From G964020105 sp964020105 (GTDB lineage Bacteria; Pseudomonadota; Alphaproteobacteria; WRAU01; Hepatincolaceae): DNA of 64,000 nucleotides. The translations under genes and the position numbers were made by a program. The notes beneath the pieces were generated by a model that saw only the letters and a list, made by a program, of their open reading frames with translations, did no database searches and was not told the origin of the DNA. Shown piece after piece: positions 1-8,787 of this stretch (within the stretch, counting starts at the first letter, position 1; every line of letters starts with the position of its first letter). Location: positions 1,116,001 to 1,180,000 of the forward strand of contig OZ026535.1 in the NCBI GenBank assembly GCA_964020105.1, given 5' to 3'.

Positions 1-12
1 TCCCCATCCACC

Positions 13-1515
13 TTATTTGTTTGCTATAGTGAAAATTATCGTTGTCTTCCCTATGATAAAATCTTTCACATCAAGTCCTGCTATCTCATATTTTATGGCT
101 AAACTCCTACCCATCGAACCCCTGGTGAACTTTATTTTATTATACGCATTCGCCTTCTCTCCTCCCCACTGCAATTTATTCCACCCCTCTTCCCACAACA
201 CTTCTAAATCTTCCCATCCTACCCCTTCTAAATTAAACTGCTTTGGCAGTGTCGCTTTATTATATATATCCACATTATAATCACTAATAACATCTGACCA
301 TACTGCATAATCCCCTCCCTCCATAAAACAATCTAATACCACAAAATCCGCCCTCTTATTATTACTACTACCTAAATCACTCCATGACGTTATATACAAC
401 CCTCTTATCTCCTTTTTAACTACCTCCTCACCATTCCACTCCTCATCACTATCTGCATTATATCCACTATAAAATACCCCTTTATTATCGATAAAATAAA
501 ACTCTCCACTATACCCAACCCCACTACCTATTATTTGTCCATTTATCTTATACCAACCTTCTGTCTCCATATTAAACCAATAATCTAATCCCTCATTATT
601 TACCGTTAATCCTAAATGACTTCCATAATGTACTAACTTAACTTCCTTATAATTCAATTTTGCATTCAATATTGGTAAGCTTATTGCCTTAGCCTGCAAT
701 ACCGAATTGCTTAACACCACTTGTCCCACATCTATTAAACCCTCATTACACAACGCAAATAATGAATTTCCTACTCTTATACTTTGATTATACATCTTGA
801 TATTTGTATTTATTGCACTCACCGCCCTCCATTGACCCGCTATACCTGGATTTGTACCGTCAAATACTATAATATCTCCACTATTAAATCCTACCGCTAA
901 GTTACTCTACATCCCCACTCCTACCATATAACCCAATACATTTGCCCATACTAATGTCCCATTTGTATTAAAGATTGAAGTAACGTCAAAACTTCTTAAA
1001 TCACCCTCTAAAGCCAATGCTTCCCCATAATATAAAGCATTACTCCCTTCTTTATAAAAATATAATCTCTCCCTATATCTCACTACACCACTGTAGCTAT
1101 TATTTGGCCTGATATTTAACTCGCTATATTGCCAATCCCCTCTTTCCCCTTTGCTTATCTTCATCGGATTGCTACTTTTAAAAAATATTATTAAATAATC
1201 TCTCTGCTCTGAAAAATTGATCGCTTCCCCCACTTCTCCCATATGTATTACCTCCAATCCCTTGCTCTCAGGATTATAAGCATAAATTCCATTGGCAGAA
1301 AATAATATCAAGCTTTGATAACTAACAAAACTAGCAATAAATGTATACTTTCTACCAGAATGTCTACCATAATCTATTATCTTATTGCCCTTCCTTAGTT
1401 GTAACCCATGGGGACGTGGTACTAAATTTATTAAATCACTAGCGTAACCCTCTGGTGCTGAGGTTGATGTCGATAACCACATCCCCTTGGGATAATTAAA
1501 GCTATACTCTACCAT
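13..1515 (-). pseudogene. Phage virion (tail/connector-like) protein gene interrupted by in-frame TAG
   Basis: Two open stretches on the minus strand, 202 codons (1515-910) and 297 codons (906-16), lie in one frame and are separated only by a TAG at 907-909. Codons after the stop continue sensibly (SNLAVGFNSGDIIVFDGTNP). The N-terminal part has PEGYASDLINLVPRPHGLQLRKG-like layout and the middle has a D-x-x-V-F-D-G-T-x-P motif, both typical of a family of about 500-residue podophage-type structural proteins found in tail or connector modules; that assignment is from memory of the family. A strong Shine-Dalgarno sequence (AAGGAGGAGAT, 1519-1529) precedes the ATG. A GTG at 820-822 could restart the second half but has no clear ribosome site. 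The neighbouring phage genes would lie before base 1. Either a dead prophage remnant or an amber-suppressed gene; the former is more likely. Confidence 0.6.
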
Positions 1516-1565
1516 CTTATCTCCTCCTTATTATTCTCATCCTCCCTTAATAAATAATTTATCCT

Positions 1566-1757
1566 CTAAACCATATAGCTTACTTTAATTAGACTGTTTT
1601 TTTCAGAAATTGGATCATAAACAATACTTTTACCAGTAAAGGAATAAAGACTAGTCCTACTAAGTAATGAATATATAGATAATATAAAAATGTTATAACA
1701 ATCTTCTTTTAAACTATTATTTAATCCTTTTGATATGAAAAGAATTAAATATAAGCT
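1566..1757 (-). pseudogene. C-terminal remnant of a porin
   Basis: This 333-bp spacer (1516-1848) holds no intact gene. On the minus strand a 63-codon open stretch ends at TAG 1566-1568 and reads like the last strands of a Gram-negative porin: YSLLSRTSLYSFTGKS, then a turn, then NSLIKVSYMV. The Y-x-L-S-x-R-T-S-L-Y pattern is characteristic of the penultimate strand of Porin_4-type porins. The frame is closed upstream by TAA at 1758-1760 and has no start codon with a ribosome site. I infer a truncated porin left by genome decay; two related full-size porin genes lie at 14.7-17 kb. The final residue is V rather than the usual F, so the assignment is tentative. Confidence 0.4.
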
Positions 1758-1807
1758 TTAACAAAGATTTAAATACCTAATTTTTCATCTGTTAAATATA
1801 AATAATT

Positions 1808-1836
1808 TTGAATCAATAGTCTTTTATTGTTATAAT
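1808..1836 (+). promoter_or_regulatory. Sigma70-type promoter for the PLP decarboxylase gene
   Basis: TTGAAT (1808-1813) and TATAAT (1831-1836) are separated by exactly 17 bp. Transcription would start near 1843, a few bases before the first ATG at 1849. A second in-frame ATG at 1867 follows GGTGGA and may be the real start. Confidence 0.6.
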
Positions 1837-1848
1837 ATTATTCGCAAT

Positions 1849-2913
1849 ATGAATTATGGTGGAAATATGACTAAATTAATTGATTTATTTAGTAAATATG
1901 AGAGTAAATCTGCATTTTTTTATGATTTAGATAATATTGATGAAAAGATTAATAGTTTAAACAATATACATAATAAACTAAAAGTTTATTATTCAATGAA
2001 GGCTAATCCTAATATACAACTAGTTGACTATATTAAAGATAGAGTAAATGGACTAGAAGTTTGTTCCGTAAATGAGTTAAGGATAGCTTTGTTAGTTGGT
2101 TGTAAGAATATAATTTTTGTAGGTCCTGGAAAAACTTATGAAGAAATTGCATTATGTATAGAAAATGAAATTGATTATATTGTACTTGAATCCCTTAAGT
2201 GATACTACACTATAGTAAATATCTTAGAAAATATAAATAAAAAATATAAGCCTAAGATTTTAATAAGAATAAACCCTAGTTTTAATACAACAGGCGCTAA
2301 TTTAAAAATGTCAGGAGTAACACAGTTTGGAATTGATGAGGATAATCTTGATTACATTATTGAGAAAATAAAATTTGATAAAAAAGTAATTTTGTCAGGA
2401 ATTCATATATATTTAGGAACAAGATTTTTAGACTACAAACAAATAGTTGAAAATACTGAAAACATAATTAATTTTTTTATAAAAGCAAATACCAACTATA
2501 AGCTAGATATGGACATTCTTGACATAGGTGGTGAAATAGGAATAAATTATTTTAAAGGCGAAACACCTGTTGATATGGAGAAATTACAAAAAGAAATGCA
2601 AAATATATTAAATCAATTTTGTGATAAATATCCAGAAGTAGATTTAATATTAGAATCAGGAAGATTTATAGTGGCTGATTCAGGAACATACGTTACTAAA
2701 TGTATTGATATTAAAGTATCTCAAGGTACAAATTGGATTATATTAGAAGGAGGAACTAATCATTTCTTTGCTAATTCTCAAGCTATTTTATTTAAACATA
2801 ATTATAAAATACTAGAGGTTATATATAATACTAAGTTTGATATGCTTGTAAGAAAAAGTATATCATTTGATGATATACTAAGCTTTTCTCCTTTTAAAAA
2901 ATTAAACTATTAA
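1849..2913 (+). pseudogene. PLP-dependent (ornithine/diaminopimelate-type) decarboxylase, interrupted by TGA
   Basis: Fold-type III PLP decarboxylase family. The N-terminal part has VYYSMKANPN, whose Lys51 would bind PLP. The part after the break has HIYLGTRF (the H-x-G-S/T loop), DIGGEIG (the Gly-rich phosphate loop) and ESGRFIVADSG. Codon 118 (2200-2202) is TGA, and the frame continues unchanged on the other side, so one nonsense mutation splits the gene. It is also short (about 354 codons against about 400) and lacks a recognisable C-P-x-C/S-x-x-D region near the end, so the C-terminus looks eroded. It is the first gene of the + cluster and converges with the GNAT gene, overlapping it by 4 bp. 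A decarboxylase beside carrier-protein genes would fit supply of an amine building block, but this copy is probably inactive. Confidence 0.8.
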
Positions 2914-3473
2914 ATAGAAATATCATAATTTATGTTATCTAAATTCTTTAATTTACTAAATTTCTCTAAAAAGTCTTTTTTTGTGATATCTAGTATAACA
3001 GTATTAAAGGATTCATCATTTATAGTAAAACATTCTCTTAGAATACCAACTTTTTTAAAGCCAATATTTTCAGTAAAAGCAATAGAGTATCTATTTGATT
3101 GAACTATCCAAATATTTATGGAATTTAAATTATATTTTTTAATAATAGCACTAACATATAACATAGTGGATATATAAGTAATGTCATAATTATTAATTTT
3201 TATTTTTGAATTAGAGTCTTTAAAAATAAAACCTGTAGCACACTTATGATAATATTTTATATTGTTTAATCCAATAAATCCTGAAGGTTTTTCACCAGAA
3301 ATACCAAATAAAGCCCAGTGATTATTTTTATTATTAATTACAATTTTTATATCCTGAGAACTAATATGTTTATTTTGTGGGATACCAAAATCCATGAATT
3401 TTGCTCTCTCAGAATTAATCCATAAAATTATTTGATCAATGTCAGAATATGTCACTTTAGATATTTTTAACAT
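2910..3473 (-). CDS. GNAT-family N-acetyltransferase (RimJ/RimL-like)
   Basis: A protein of about 187 residues with the GNAT layout: an N-terminal alpha1-alpha2 region (DIDQIILWINSERAKFMDF), central strands with SGFIGLNNI, and a C-terminal segment NIWIVQSNRYSIAFTENIGFKKVGILRE that matches the N-x-x-S-x-x-x-x-E-x-x-G-F-x-x-x-G-x-x-R pattern of RimJ/RimL and antibiotic acetyltransferases, which bind acetyl-CoA. I chose the ATG at 3471-3473 because CGAGGAGT lies directly before it; an upstream ATG at 3509 adds 12 residues but has no ribosome site. It is the only minus-strand gene inside the + cluster and converges with the decarboxylase pseudogene. The substrate is unknown; it could modify the cluster's product or be unrelated. 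Confidence 0.75.
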   Translation of the reverse strand: MLKISKVTYSDIDQIILWINSERAKFMDFGIPQNKHISSQDIKIVINNKNNHWALFGISGEKPSGFIGLNNIKYYHKCATGFIFKDSNSKIKINNYDITYISTMLYVSAIIKKYNLNSINIWIVQSNRYSIAFTENIGFKKVGILRECFTINDESFNTVILDITKKDFLEKFSKLKNLDNINYDISI

Positions 3474-3618
3474 TACTCCTCGTTGTTTATATGTTGTATA
3501 TTTATACATTAAAAAAATATATCAATAATTTAACAACATAAAAATAATAATTAATACTACTCTTGAATTATTATTCAAATAAATTATTGTTTTGTTAATT
3601 AATTTTGTGGGTTTTAAA

Positions 3619-4416
3619 ATGATTAAGAGCAAATTGTTGGTTGTTATTGTTTATAGTTGCTTATTTGTGGTAACTTTGCATGCTAAAGAAAATAGTTATG
3701 AATTATATCGTAAACATACTAATGTTGGAGTTATGGCTCTTTATGAAAATAGTTATCTTGGAGATAACGATATGAGTTCACTTCCATTCCTATATTTTGA
3801 TATAGAAAATAAGTATGTTTTAATCAGAAATGATAGAGGTATTTTATATAGAGCATATGAAAATAACCGCTTCTTATTTAACCTAGGAATTGCTTACTAC
3901 CCTGGAAGAATAGATAAAATGTCTAAGGAAGAATTAAAAGGACTAGAAGAAATACCCTTAGATATTCCACTAGTAGTTAGTTCAAGTTTTTATTTAGGAA
4001 AAGGTTTTGATTTCACTTTAAGATACGAACAATCCTTGAGAGACACTAATGTGCAAAAATATCGGACTTATATTACTAAACAACAAAGATTAGCAGAAGG
4101 AGTTTATCTAGAAGCAGAAATTACTTATTCAATGGCAAGTATTGGTTATGTTGATCGTTATTTTTCTGTTTCTCAAAGAGAAAATGATAATAGTGAATTT
4201 TTTAATAATACCACAGAGTTTAGAGGGGGTGGAATAACACCTTATTCCACAGATTTCTCTTTATATTTTGTTTGGGATTTTGCTGAAAATTATAATTTAC
4301 TATTAGGTTACAGTGGCTCTTATTTGCTTGGTAAGGCAGTAAAATCAGAAATTGTTGAGAAAGGATCAAAGTATCAACAGTCTTATTTATTATCCATAAT
4401 GTATAAATTTAATTAA
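3619..4416 (+). CDS. MipA/OmpV-family outer membrane protein
   Basis: About 265 residues. It has an N-terminal signal peptide (MIKSKLLVVIVYSCLFVVTLHA) followed by alternating amphipathic beta strands. The family pattern is visible: an early Y-L-G-D-N-D...P-x-x-Y-F stretch, a middle GKGFDFTLRYEQS strand, then GYVDRYFSVSQREND...F with the usual N-x-T-x-F-R-G-G-G loop, a Y-x-L-L-L-G-Y-S strand and a late LLGKAVKSEIVEKG segment, ending in F-N. The ATG at 3619 is preferred over the TTG at 3592 because it begins the signal peptide and follows GTGGG. Family members are outer-membrane barrels, some acting as scaffolds for peptidoglycan enzymes. Here it heads the tight + gene run, so it may serve the export system encoded downstream. 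Confidence 0.75.
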   Translation: MIKSKLLVVIVYSCLFVVTLHAKENSYELYRKHTNVGVMALYENSYLGDNDMSSLPFLYFDIENKYVLIRNDRGILYRAYENNRFLFNLGIAYYPGRIDKMSKEELKGLEEIPLDIPLVVSSSFYLGKGFDFTLRYEQSLRDTNVQKYRTYITKQQRLAEGVYLEAEITYSMASIGYVDRYFSVSQRENDNSEFFNNTTEFRGGGITPYSTDFSLYFVWDFAENYNLLLGYSGSYLLGKAVKSEIVEKGSKYQQSYLLSIMYKFN

Positions 4417-4437
4417 TTCTTATATAAGGGGTATAAA

Positions 4438-4860
4438 ATGTATGTTTTTCAGATAGTTGCTTTTTTGTTTATACTTTGCTTTAACTTAAATGCTACAAAA
4501 GTTAGTATAAAAGTTGAGAATATTGATGTAAAAAAAGGTGGTGTTTTAAGACTTATGGTTTGTGATGAAAAAAATTTTTTGACGGAAAGTCCTTTTATTA
4601 ATTGTCAAATAACTTTTTCAACAATAGTAAAAGATGCTAATTATGAGTTGAATATTAGTTATTTAGCTGAAGGAGATTATGTTTTCTATGGATTTCATGA
4701 TGCCAATAATAATGCTAACTTAGAGTTAAGTGATTTAGGGATACCAAAGGAAGGTATGTTTTGGATTAAATCTATTAAAGAAGCCCCTAAATTTTCTAAG
4801 TTAAAGACTCTTGTTAGAGGAGATAATATTGAGGTAAGATTATTATCCTCTTATAGATAA
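4438..4860 (+). CDS. DUF2141-family secreted protein
   Basis: 140 residues with a signal peptide (MYVFQIVAFLFILCFNLNA) and then a single compact domain. The diagnostic DUF2141 signature is present: the EGDYVFYGFHDANNNANLEL segment followed by DLGIPKEGMF, corresponding to the family's G-x-Y-A-x-x-x-x-H-D-x-N-x-N-x-x-L-D...G-x-P-x-E-G. Function of the family is unknown; members are periplasmic or secreted and often sit beside envelope or pigment/lipid clusters. AAGGGG lies just before the ATG. It is 21 bp after the MipA/OmpV-like gene and 23 bp before the carrier protein, consistent with one operon. Confidence 0.75.
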   Translation: MYVFQIVAFLFILCFNLNATKVSIKVENIDVKKGGVLRLMVCDEKNFLTESPFINCQITFSTIVKDANYELNISYLAEGDYVFYGFHDANNNANLELSDLGIPKEGMFWIKSIKEAPKFSKLKTLVRGDNIEVRLLSSYR

Positions 4861-4883
4861 TATAATTTATCAGGAAGGATAAA

Positions 4884-5162
4884 ATGACGACTAGAACTGT
4901 GAATTACGATAATCCTATAACAGAAGATGAAATATTATTAAAGGCAATTATAAAAAATGTCTTGAAATTAGGTGAAACTATTGAGATTGTAAACACAACC
5001 TCAATAGTAGATTTGGGATTAGACTCAATATCAGTGATAGATATGATTTTAGCTATAGAAGATGAGTTTAAAATTAGTATTGATTTGGCAGAAATTGATA
5101 TGGAGGTTTTCAACTCATTCGCCAATCTTTATGAATTGATAAATAATAATAAAAAATCTTGA
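4884..5162 (+). CDS. Acyl/peptidyl carrier protein
   Basis: 92 residues, the usual carrier-protein size. The phosphopantetheine attachment motif is DLGLDSISVIDM with Ser48 as the modified residue, followed by the acidic helix EDEFKISIDLAEID and a final helix. GGAAGGA precedes the ATG. Carrier proteins hold acyl or aminoacyl groups as thioesters. The Asp-Ser-Ile form occurs both in ACPs and in stand-alone peptidyl carrier proteins of secondary pathways. It is too divergent and too far from fatty-acid genes to be the housekeeping AcpP; its neighbours (KAS III-like, adenylation domain, acyl-CoA dehydrogenase-like) suggest a dedicated carrier for one activated unit. It appears intact. Confidence 0.9.
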   Translation: MTTRTVNYDNPITEDEILLKAIIKNVLKLGETIEIVNTTSIVDLGLDSISVIDMILAIEDEFKISIDLAEIDMEVFNSFANLYELINNNKKS

Positions 5163-5189
5163 TTTTTAATTTATAAACAGAGAGTATAA

Positions 5190-6176
5190 ATGTATATCAA
5201 TAAGATTTCATTATTTGATAACGTAAGTAGCTTTTATACTTCTGATTTGATTAACCAAAAGCAGTTGTCAGTTGAGGCGGTTAATTCTTTTGTGGTAAAA
5301 AATGAAATATTCATGTTAAGTAATGAATTTAGAGAAGTATTTTCTCAGTGTTATTTTAAAGATAATGAAGAATTTAGTGAATTTATTAAGTATACAGATA
5401 TTTATGATCTTCAACTGATTAGAGATGAGCATATAAATGTAGTTAAAACGGTTTCTTTAAATATCGGTGATTACCTAAGAGAAAATGAAATTAATATAGA
5501 TAATATCGTTTATTGTTATAATGGCATTGGCAATAATATTGCAGGTTCACTTGCAGGAGCAATTCAAGATGTTTTAGAAATCAAAAATGCTTTTAGTTTT
5601 GCTATATCTGATAATTATAATGCTTCTTGGGTGGGTGCTTTAAAAATATTAGACGCTTTAAAGGGTAATAGTATCTTATTAAATTTAAATCATTTATTAT
5701 TACCACAGAAAAGATATTTTCATAATTTAACCTTAATGAGTGATAGTGCATCTTTAATACACTTGTCTGAAAAACAACTAGATAGTTCTTTTTTTAAGGT
5801 TGTAAAGAATGTTAGCATATATTCAAGTTCTTTATATGAGACAATACATATAGATAGAATTATTAATGATACTCTTAGGTATACAAAAGATCGAATAATT
5901 TCATCGAAATCACTTATTACATATCCTAATATAACTAATTTAATGGCTAATACTATTGTTAGTAGAAACTTAATGGAACAAAGTATATATAGTATATGTA
6001 ATGAGAGTATGTCATATAATTTAATCAATACTTTTAATATTACAATTAACGAGATATCTAAGAATGTTATTGAAAGTATATTAAAAATATTAGCAGGAGC
6101 TGGATATGTTGGGGATAAATCTCAAGTTAGTAATTTAAGTGTTATTAGAGTGTTTAATAATTTAATTATGGTATAA
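5190..6176 (+). CDS. KAS III-fold protein lacking the active-site Cys (putative partner or pseudo-enzyme)
   Basis: 328 residues with the thiolase-like layout of 3-oxoacyl-ACP synthase III: a G-x-x-x-N-I-A-G-S-L-A-G-A segment (about 113-124), then AFSFAISDNYNASW (134-147) at the place where KAS III proteins read A-F-D-x-x-A-A-C-S-G, then SDSASLI (184-190) in place of G-D-G-A-A-A. The nucleophile Cys position is Asn/Tyr, and no HQAN- or PHN-like His motif is visible in the C-terminal half, so catalysis of Claisen condensation is unlikely. It may be a structural partner of the second KAS III-like protein at 12515, like a chain-length-factor arrangement, or a decayed enzyme without a stop codon. 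It sits between the carrier protein and the exporter ATPase (4 bp gap). Family call by pattern only. Confidence 0.6.
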   Translation: MYINKISLFDNVSSFYTSDLINQKQLSVEAVNSFVVKNEIFMLSNEFREVFSQCYFKDNEEFSEFIKYTDIYDLQLIRDEHINVVKTVSLNIGDYLRENEINIDNIVYCYNGIGNNIAGSLAGAIQDVLEIKNAFSFAISDNYNASWVGALKILDALKGNSILLNLNHLLLPQKRYFHNLTLMSDSASLIHLSEKQLDSSFFKVVKNVSIYSSSLYETIHIDRIINDTLRYTKDRIISSKSLITYPNITNLMANTIVSRNLMEQSIYSICNESMSYNLINTFNITINEISKNVIESILKILAGAGYVGDKSQVSNLSVIRVFNNLIMV

Positions 6177-6180
6177 GTCT

Positions 6181-6855
6181 ATGATAAAAATTGATAATTT
6201 AGCAAAAATATTTAGGTTGGGTGATGAAGATTTTTATGCACTTAGTAATATTTCCTTTGATATTTCAAAAGGTCTTTCTGTAGCACTTGTTGGACATTCA
6301 GGAAGTGGTAAGACTACATTACTTAACATTATTGGATTAATAGAAAACTGTAGTACAGGTAAGTATTATTTTGATGGAGAAGATACTAGTTTATTAAGTG
6401 AAAAAAAATTACAGAATATTCGTTTAAATAAAATAGGGTTCATTTTTCAAGATTTTTATTTATTAGATTATTTGAATGTATATGAAAATATAGAATATCC
6501 TTTAATGTTTGCCAAAAATTATGACTATAAAACTAGAAAAACTATAATTGAAGACATGGCTACTAATTTAGGAATCAGTAAGCAATTATATCAAAAAATT
6601 AAGAAATTATCAGGAGGTCAGAAACAAAGGGTAGCAATAGCTAGAGCCTTAATCAACTCTCCATCTTTAATAGTTGCTGATGAATTTAGTTCTAATTTAG
6701 ATAATGAAAATGTTGGCAAGTGTATGGAGTTAATTATGTCACTTAAGGATAAAATAGGAAGTACACTTGTTTTTGCTACTCATGATCCAAGAGTTATAAG
6801 TTATGCAGATAAAGTTATTCAACTTAGTGATGGTAGAATAAATGAGAAAATATAG
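6181..6855 (+). CDS. ABC transporter ATPase, LolD/MacB type
   Basis: 224 residues, complete nucleotide-binding domain. Walker A is GHSGSGKTT (38-46), the Q-loop Gln is at 90 (FIFQDFYLL), the signature is LSGGQKQR (143-150), Walker B is LIVADEF (163-169) and the switch His is 201 (FATHDP). The order and the short size match the LolD/MacB/FtsE group, which power FtsX-fold permeases that act mechanically on lipoproteins or periplasmic substrates. The FtsX-like permease is two genes downstream at 7549. The stop overlaps the start of the adenylation-domain gene by 14 bp, so the two are translationally coupled. All catalytic residues are retained, so the exporter may remain functional even though biosynthetic neighbours are broken. 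Confidence 0.9.
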   Translation: MIKIDNLAKIFRLGDEDFYALSNISFDISKGLSVALVGHSGSGKTTLLNIIGLIENCSTGKYYFDGEDTSLLSEKKLQNIRLNKIGFIFQDFYLLDYLNVYENIEYPLMFAKNYDYKTRKTIIEDMATNLGISKQLYQKIKKLSGGQKQRVAIARALINSPSLIVADEFSSNLDNENVGKCMELIMSLKDKIGSTLVFATHDPRVISYADKVIQLSDGRINEKI

Positions 6856-7540
6856 TAATGATTTAAGTATTTTTAAGCAATTAGAGAGTACTGTTTTATT
6901 AAATAATTATTCTGATTTTATTTATGATGCTCGTTCAGATAAAAGTATGAATTATATGGATTTTTATAATGAGGTAGTTAAAATAGCTTCATTTCTATAT
7001 AGAGAACAAAATAATATAAAAAATAGTATTATAGGTATTTATTCTGAAAAATCCATTGAAATTTCCTTGATGATATATGTTGCTAGTGCACTAAACATTC
7101 CTTTTGTAGTAATAAATGATTTATATAAAATTACTCAAGTAGACTATATATTAAAAGATTGCAAAGCAAATATAGTATATATATCTTCTTCTAAAGAAGA
7201 TATATTAAATAATTTAGATTATAAAGTAGATGTATTAGTTTTGGAAAAAAACAATCAGTTATATAATAAGAAAGCTAATAAAATAGTGTTTTTAGAGGAT
7301 ATAAAGAAAGATAATTCTTCTGTTCAAGAAAAAAAGGTAGTCCTTGGTGAGAATTGTTCAGAAGATAATATTGCCTCTATTTTATATACATCAGGATCTA
7401 CTGAAGATATTAGTATTTATGCTAAACAAGAACTCCCATCATACATGATACCTGAACTAAATTTAATAGAGAAATTCCCACTAAATAGCAATTTAAAGGT
7501 TGATAAAAATCAATTACTTAAAGAATATAAGAACAAATAG
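6842..7540 (+). pseudogene. Stand-alone adenylation (AMP-binding) domain with in-frame internal deletion
   Basis: 232 residues, against about 500 for the family. Residues 1-187 are a normal N-terminal half ending in the A3 core LYTSGST (181-187). The next residues are EDISIYAKQELPSYMIP, which belong to the C-terminal subdomain, then FPLNSNLKVDKNQL, the A10 core with its Lys. The whole middle (A4-A9, substrate pocket, hinge) is missing without loss of frame. The E-L-P-x-Y-M-I-P...L-P-L-x-x-N-x-K-V-D pattern is that of amino-acid adenylation domains rather than fatty acyl-CoA synthetases. An intact version would load an amino or aryl acid onto the carrier protein at 4884. This copy cannot bind substrate and is almost certainly dead; the preserved frame may simply keep translation of the operon coupled. 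Confidence 0.85.
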
Positions 7541-7548
7541 GAAAAAAA

Positions 7549-8781
7549 ATGGATAAAATAGGCTTTGTCTTTGTATTAGCAATAAAAAATTTATTTGCTA
7601 ATCCAAGAAGAACAATAATATCAATAACTTCTTTAATTATTTGTATGATAGCGGTTTTATTTTTGATATCTTTTATTAAGGCTATTTTTTGGGGAGTAGC
7701 AGAGGGAACTATTCGTTCTAAAACAGGACATCTTCAAATATCTAATAGAAAGTTAAGTGAAAAGCGTAACGAAAATCATTTTTTGTATGGGGTAAGCGAA
7801 TATAAATCAATAGTTAAGGAGGTTGAAGAAATAGCTCATGTGGAAGTTATTGCTCCAAGGATAGTGTTCTCAGGCTTAGTGGGGAAATCAGGAAGAACAA
7901 CAATTTATGAGGGAATTGGTGTTGTCCCTGAAAAAGAAGTTGTAATTAATAGTTTTGAGTATATTGTAGATGGTAATGATTTAGATCCCAAAGTACCTCA
8001 AGGGGGAATAGTGGGAAATATCTTAGGAGATAGTATAGGAGTTAAAACAGGAGATAATTTACTAGTTTTATCTTCTACGGCTTATGGTGGAATTAATGCA
8101 ATTAACATGATTCTATTAGGAACTAAACAGAGTGAAATATCTGATTATGATAGAGTTATGTTAAAGATGCCTTATAATCTTGCTACAGAGCTTGTAGGTA
8201 CAGATATTCCTTCTTATTTAGTGATATTATTAACTAAAACAGAACATACAGGGATAGTTAAGACTTATATTGAAAAAATCATAAAGGATAGAAATTTAGA
8301 AGATATAATTGTTCAGGATTGGAAGGAGTTAAATCCTGAGTATGAGAAAGTTGTAAGTGTTTATACTAGAATATTTTCTTATTTTTCTGTTATTTTAGGT
8401 CTTGTGGTTTTTTTAAGTATAAGTAATTTATTGATGATGAGTTTTTTTGAGAGACTTAAAGAGTTAGGCGTAATGGGTGCTATAGGAATTCCAAGGAATA
8501 CTTCATATATGATATTCATTGCGGAAGCTCTTGTAGTAGCCTTAATTTCTTGTATATTTGCCTCATTGTTACATTTTATTATACTGAATATAATAAATCT
8601 TTTTGGCATTAGTATGCCCCCACCACCAGGTAGCAATAAAGGATACACATTAAGTTTACACTATGATTTAGTATTTTCTTTTTTAGTTTCATTTATTATG
8701 ATAGTGGTTTCACTTTTATCTTGTATTACACCTATTATGAAAGTAAGAAAATTAGTTATTATTGATATAATAAGGAAATAG
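7549..8781 (+). CDS. FtsX-fold ABC permease, LolC/LolE/MacB-like
   Basis: 410 residues with the typical topology: one N-terminal membrane helix (about residues 20-45), a large periplasmic domain (about 46-270) and three C-terminal helices (about 275-300, 320-350 and 370-400). The N-terminus contains NPRRTIISITSLII, a family hallmark, and the last loop ends in P-I-M-K-V-R-K-L-V-I-I-D-I-I-R, equivalent to the P-A-x-x-A-x-x-x-x-P-x-x-A-L-R of FtsX-type permeases. It would pair as a homodimer with the ATPase at 6181, since no second permease is present; bacterial LolCDE normally has two, some alphaproteobacteria use one (LolF). With the LolA-fold protein next door it forms a plausible lipid- or lipopeptide-export machine. 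The gene is intact. Confidence 0.88.
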   Translation: MDKIGFVFVLAIKNLFANPRRTIISITSLIICMIAVLFLISFIKAIFWGVAEGTIRSKTGHLQISNRKLSEKRNENHFLYGVSEYKSIVKEVEEIAHVEVIAPRIVFSGLVGKSGRTTIYEGIGVVPEKEVVINSFEYIVDGNDLDPKVPQGGIVGNILGDSIGVKTGDNLLVLSSTAYGGINAINMILLGTKQSEISDYDRVMLKMPYNLATELVGTDIPSYLVILLTKTEHTGIVKTYIEKIIKDRNLEDIIVQDWKELNPEYEKVVSVYTRIFSYFSVILGLVVFLSISNLLMMSFFERLKELGVMGAIGIPRNTSYMIFIAEALVVALISCIFASLLHFIILNIINLFGISMPPPPGSNKGYTLSLHYDLVFSFLVSFIMIVVSLLSCITPIMKVRKLVIIDIIRK

Positions 8782-8787
8782 GATATT

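Noticed and set aside
1849..2913. TGA read as tryptophan or selenocysteine in the decarboxylase
   Set aside because: No SECIS-like hairpin is evident after the stop, the site is not a conserved Cys or Trp in the family, and other genes are interrupted by TAA and TAG as well.
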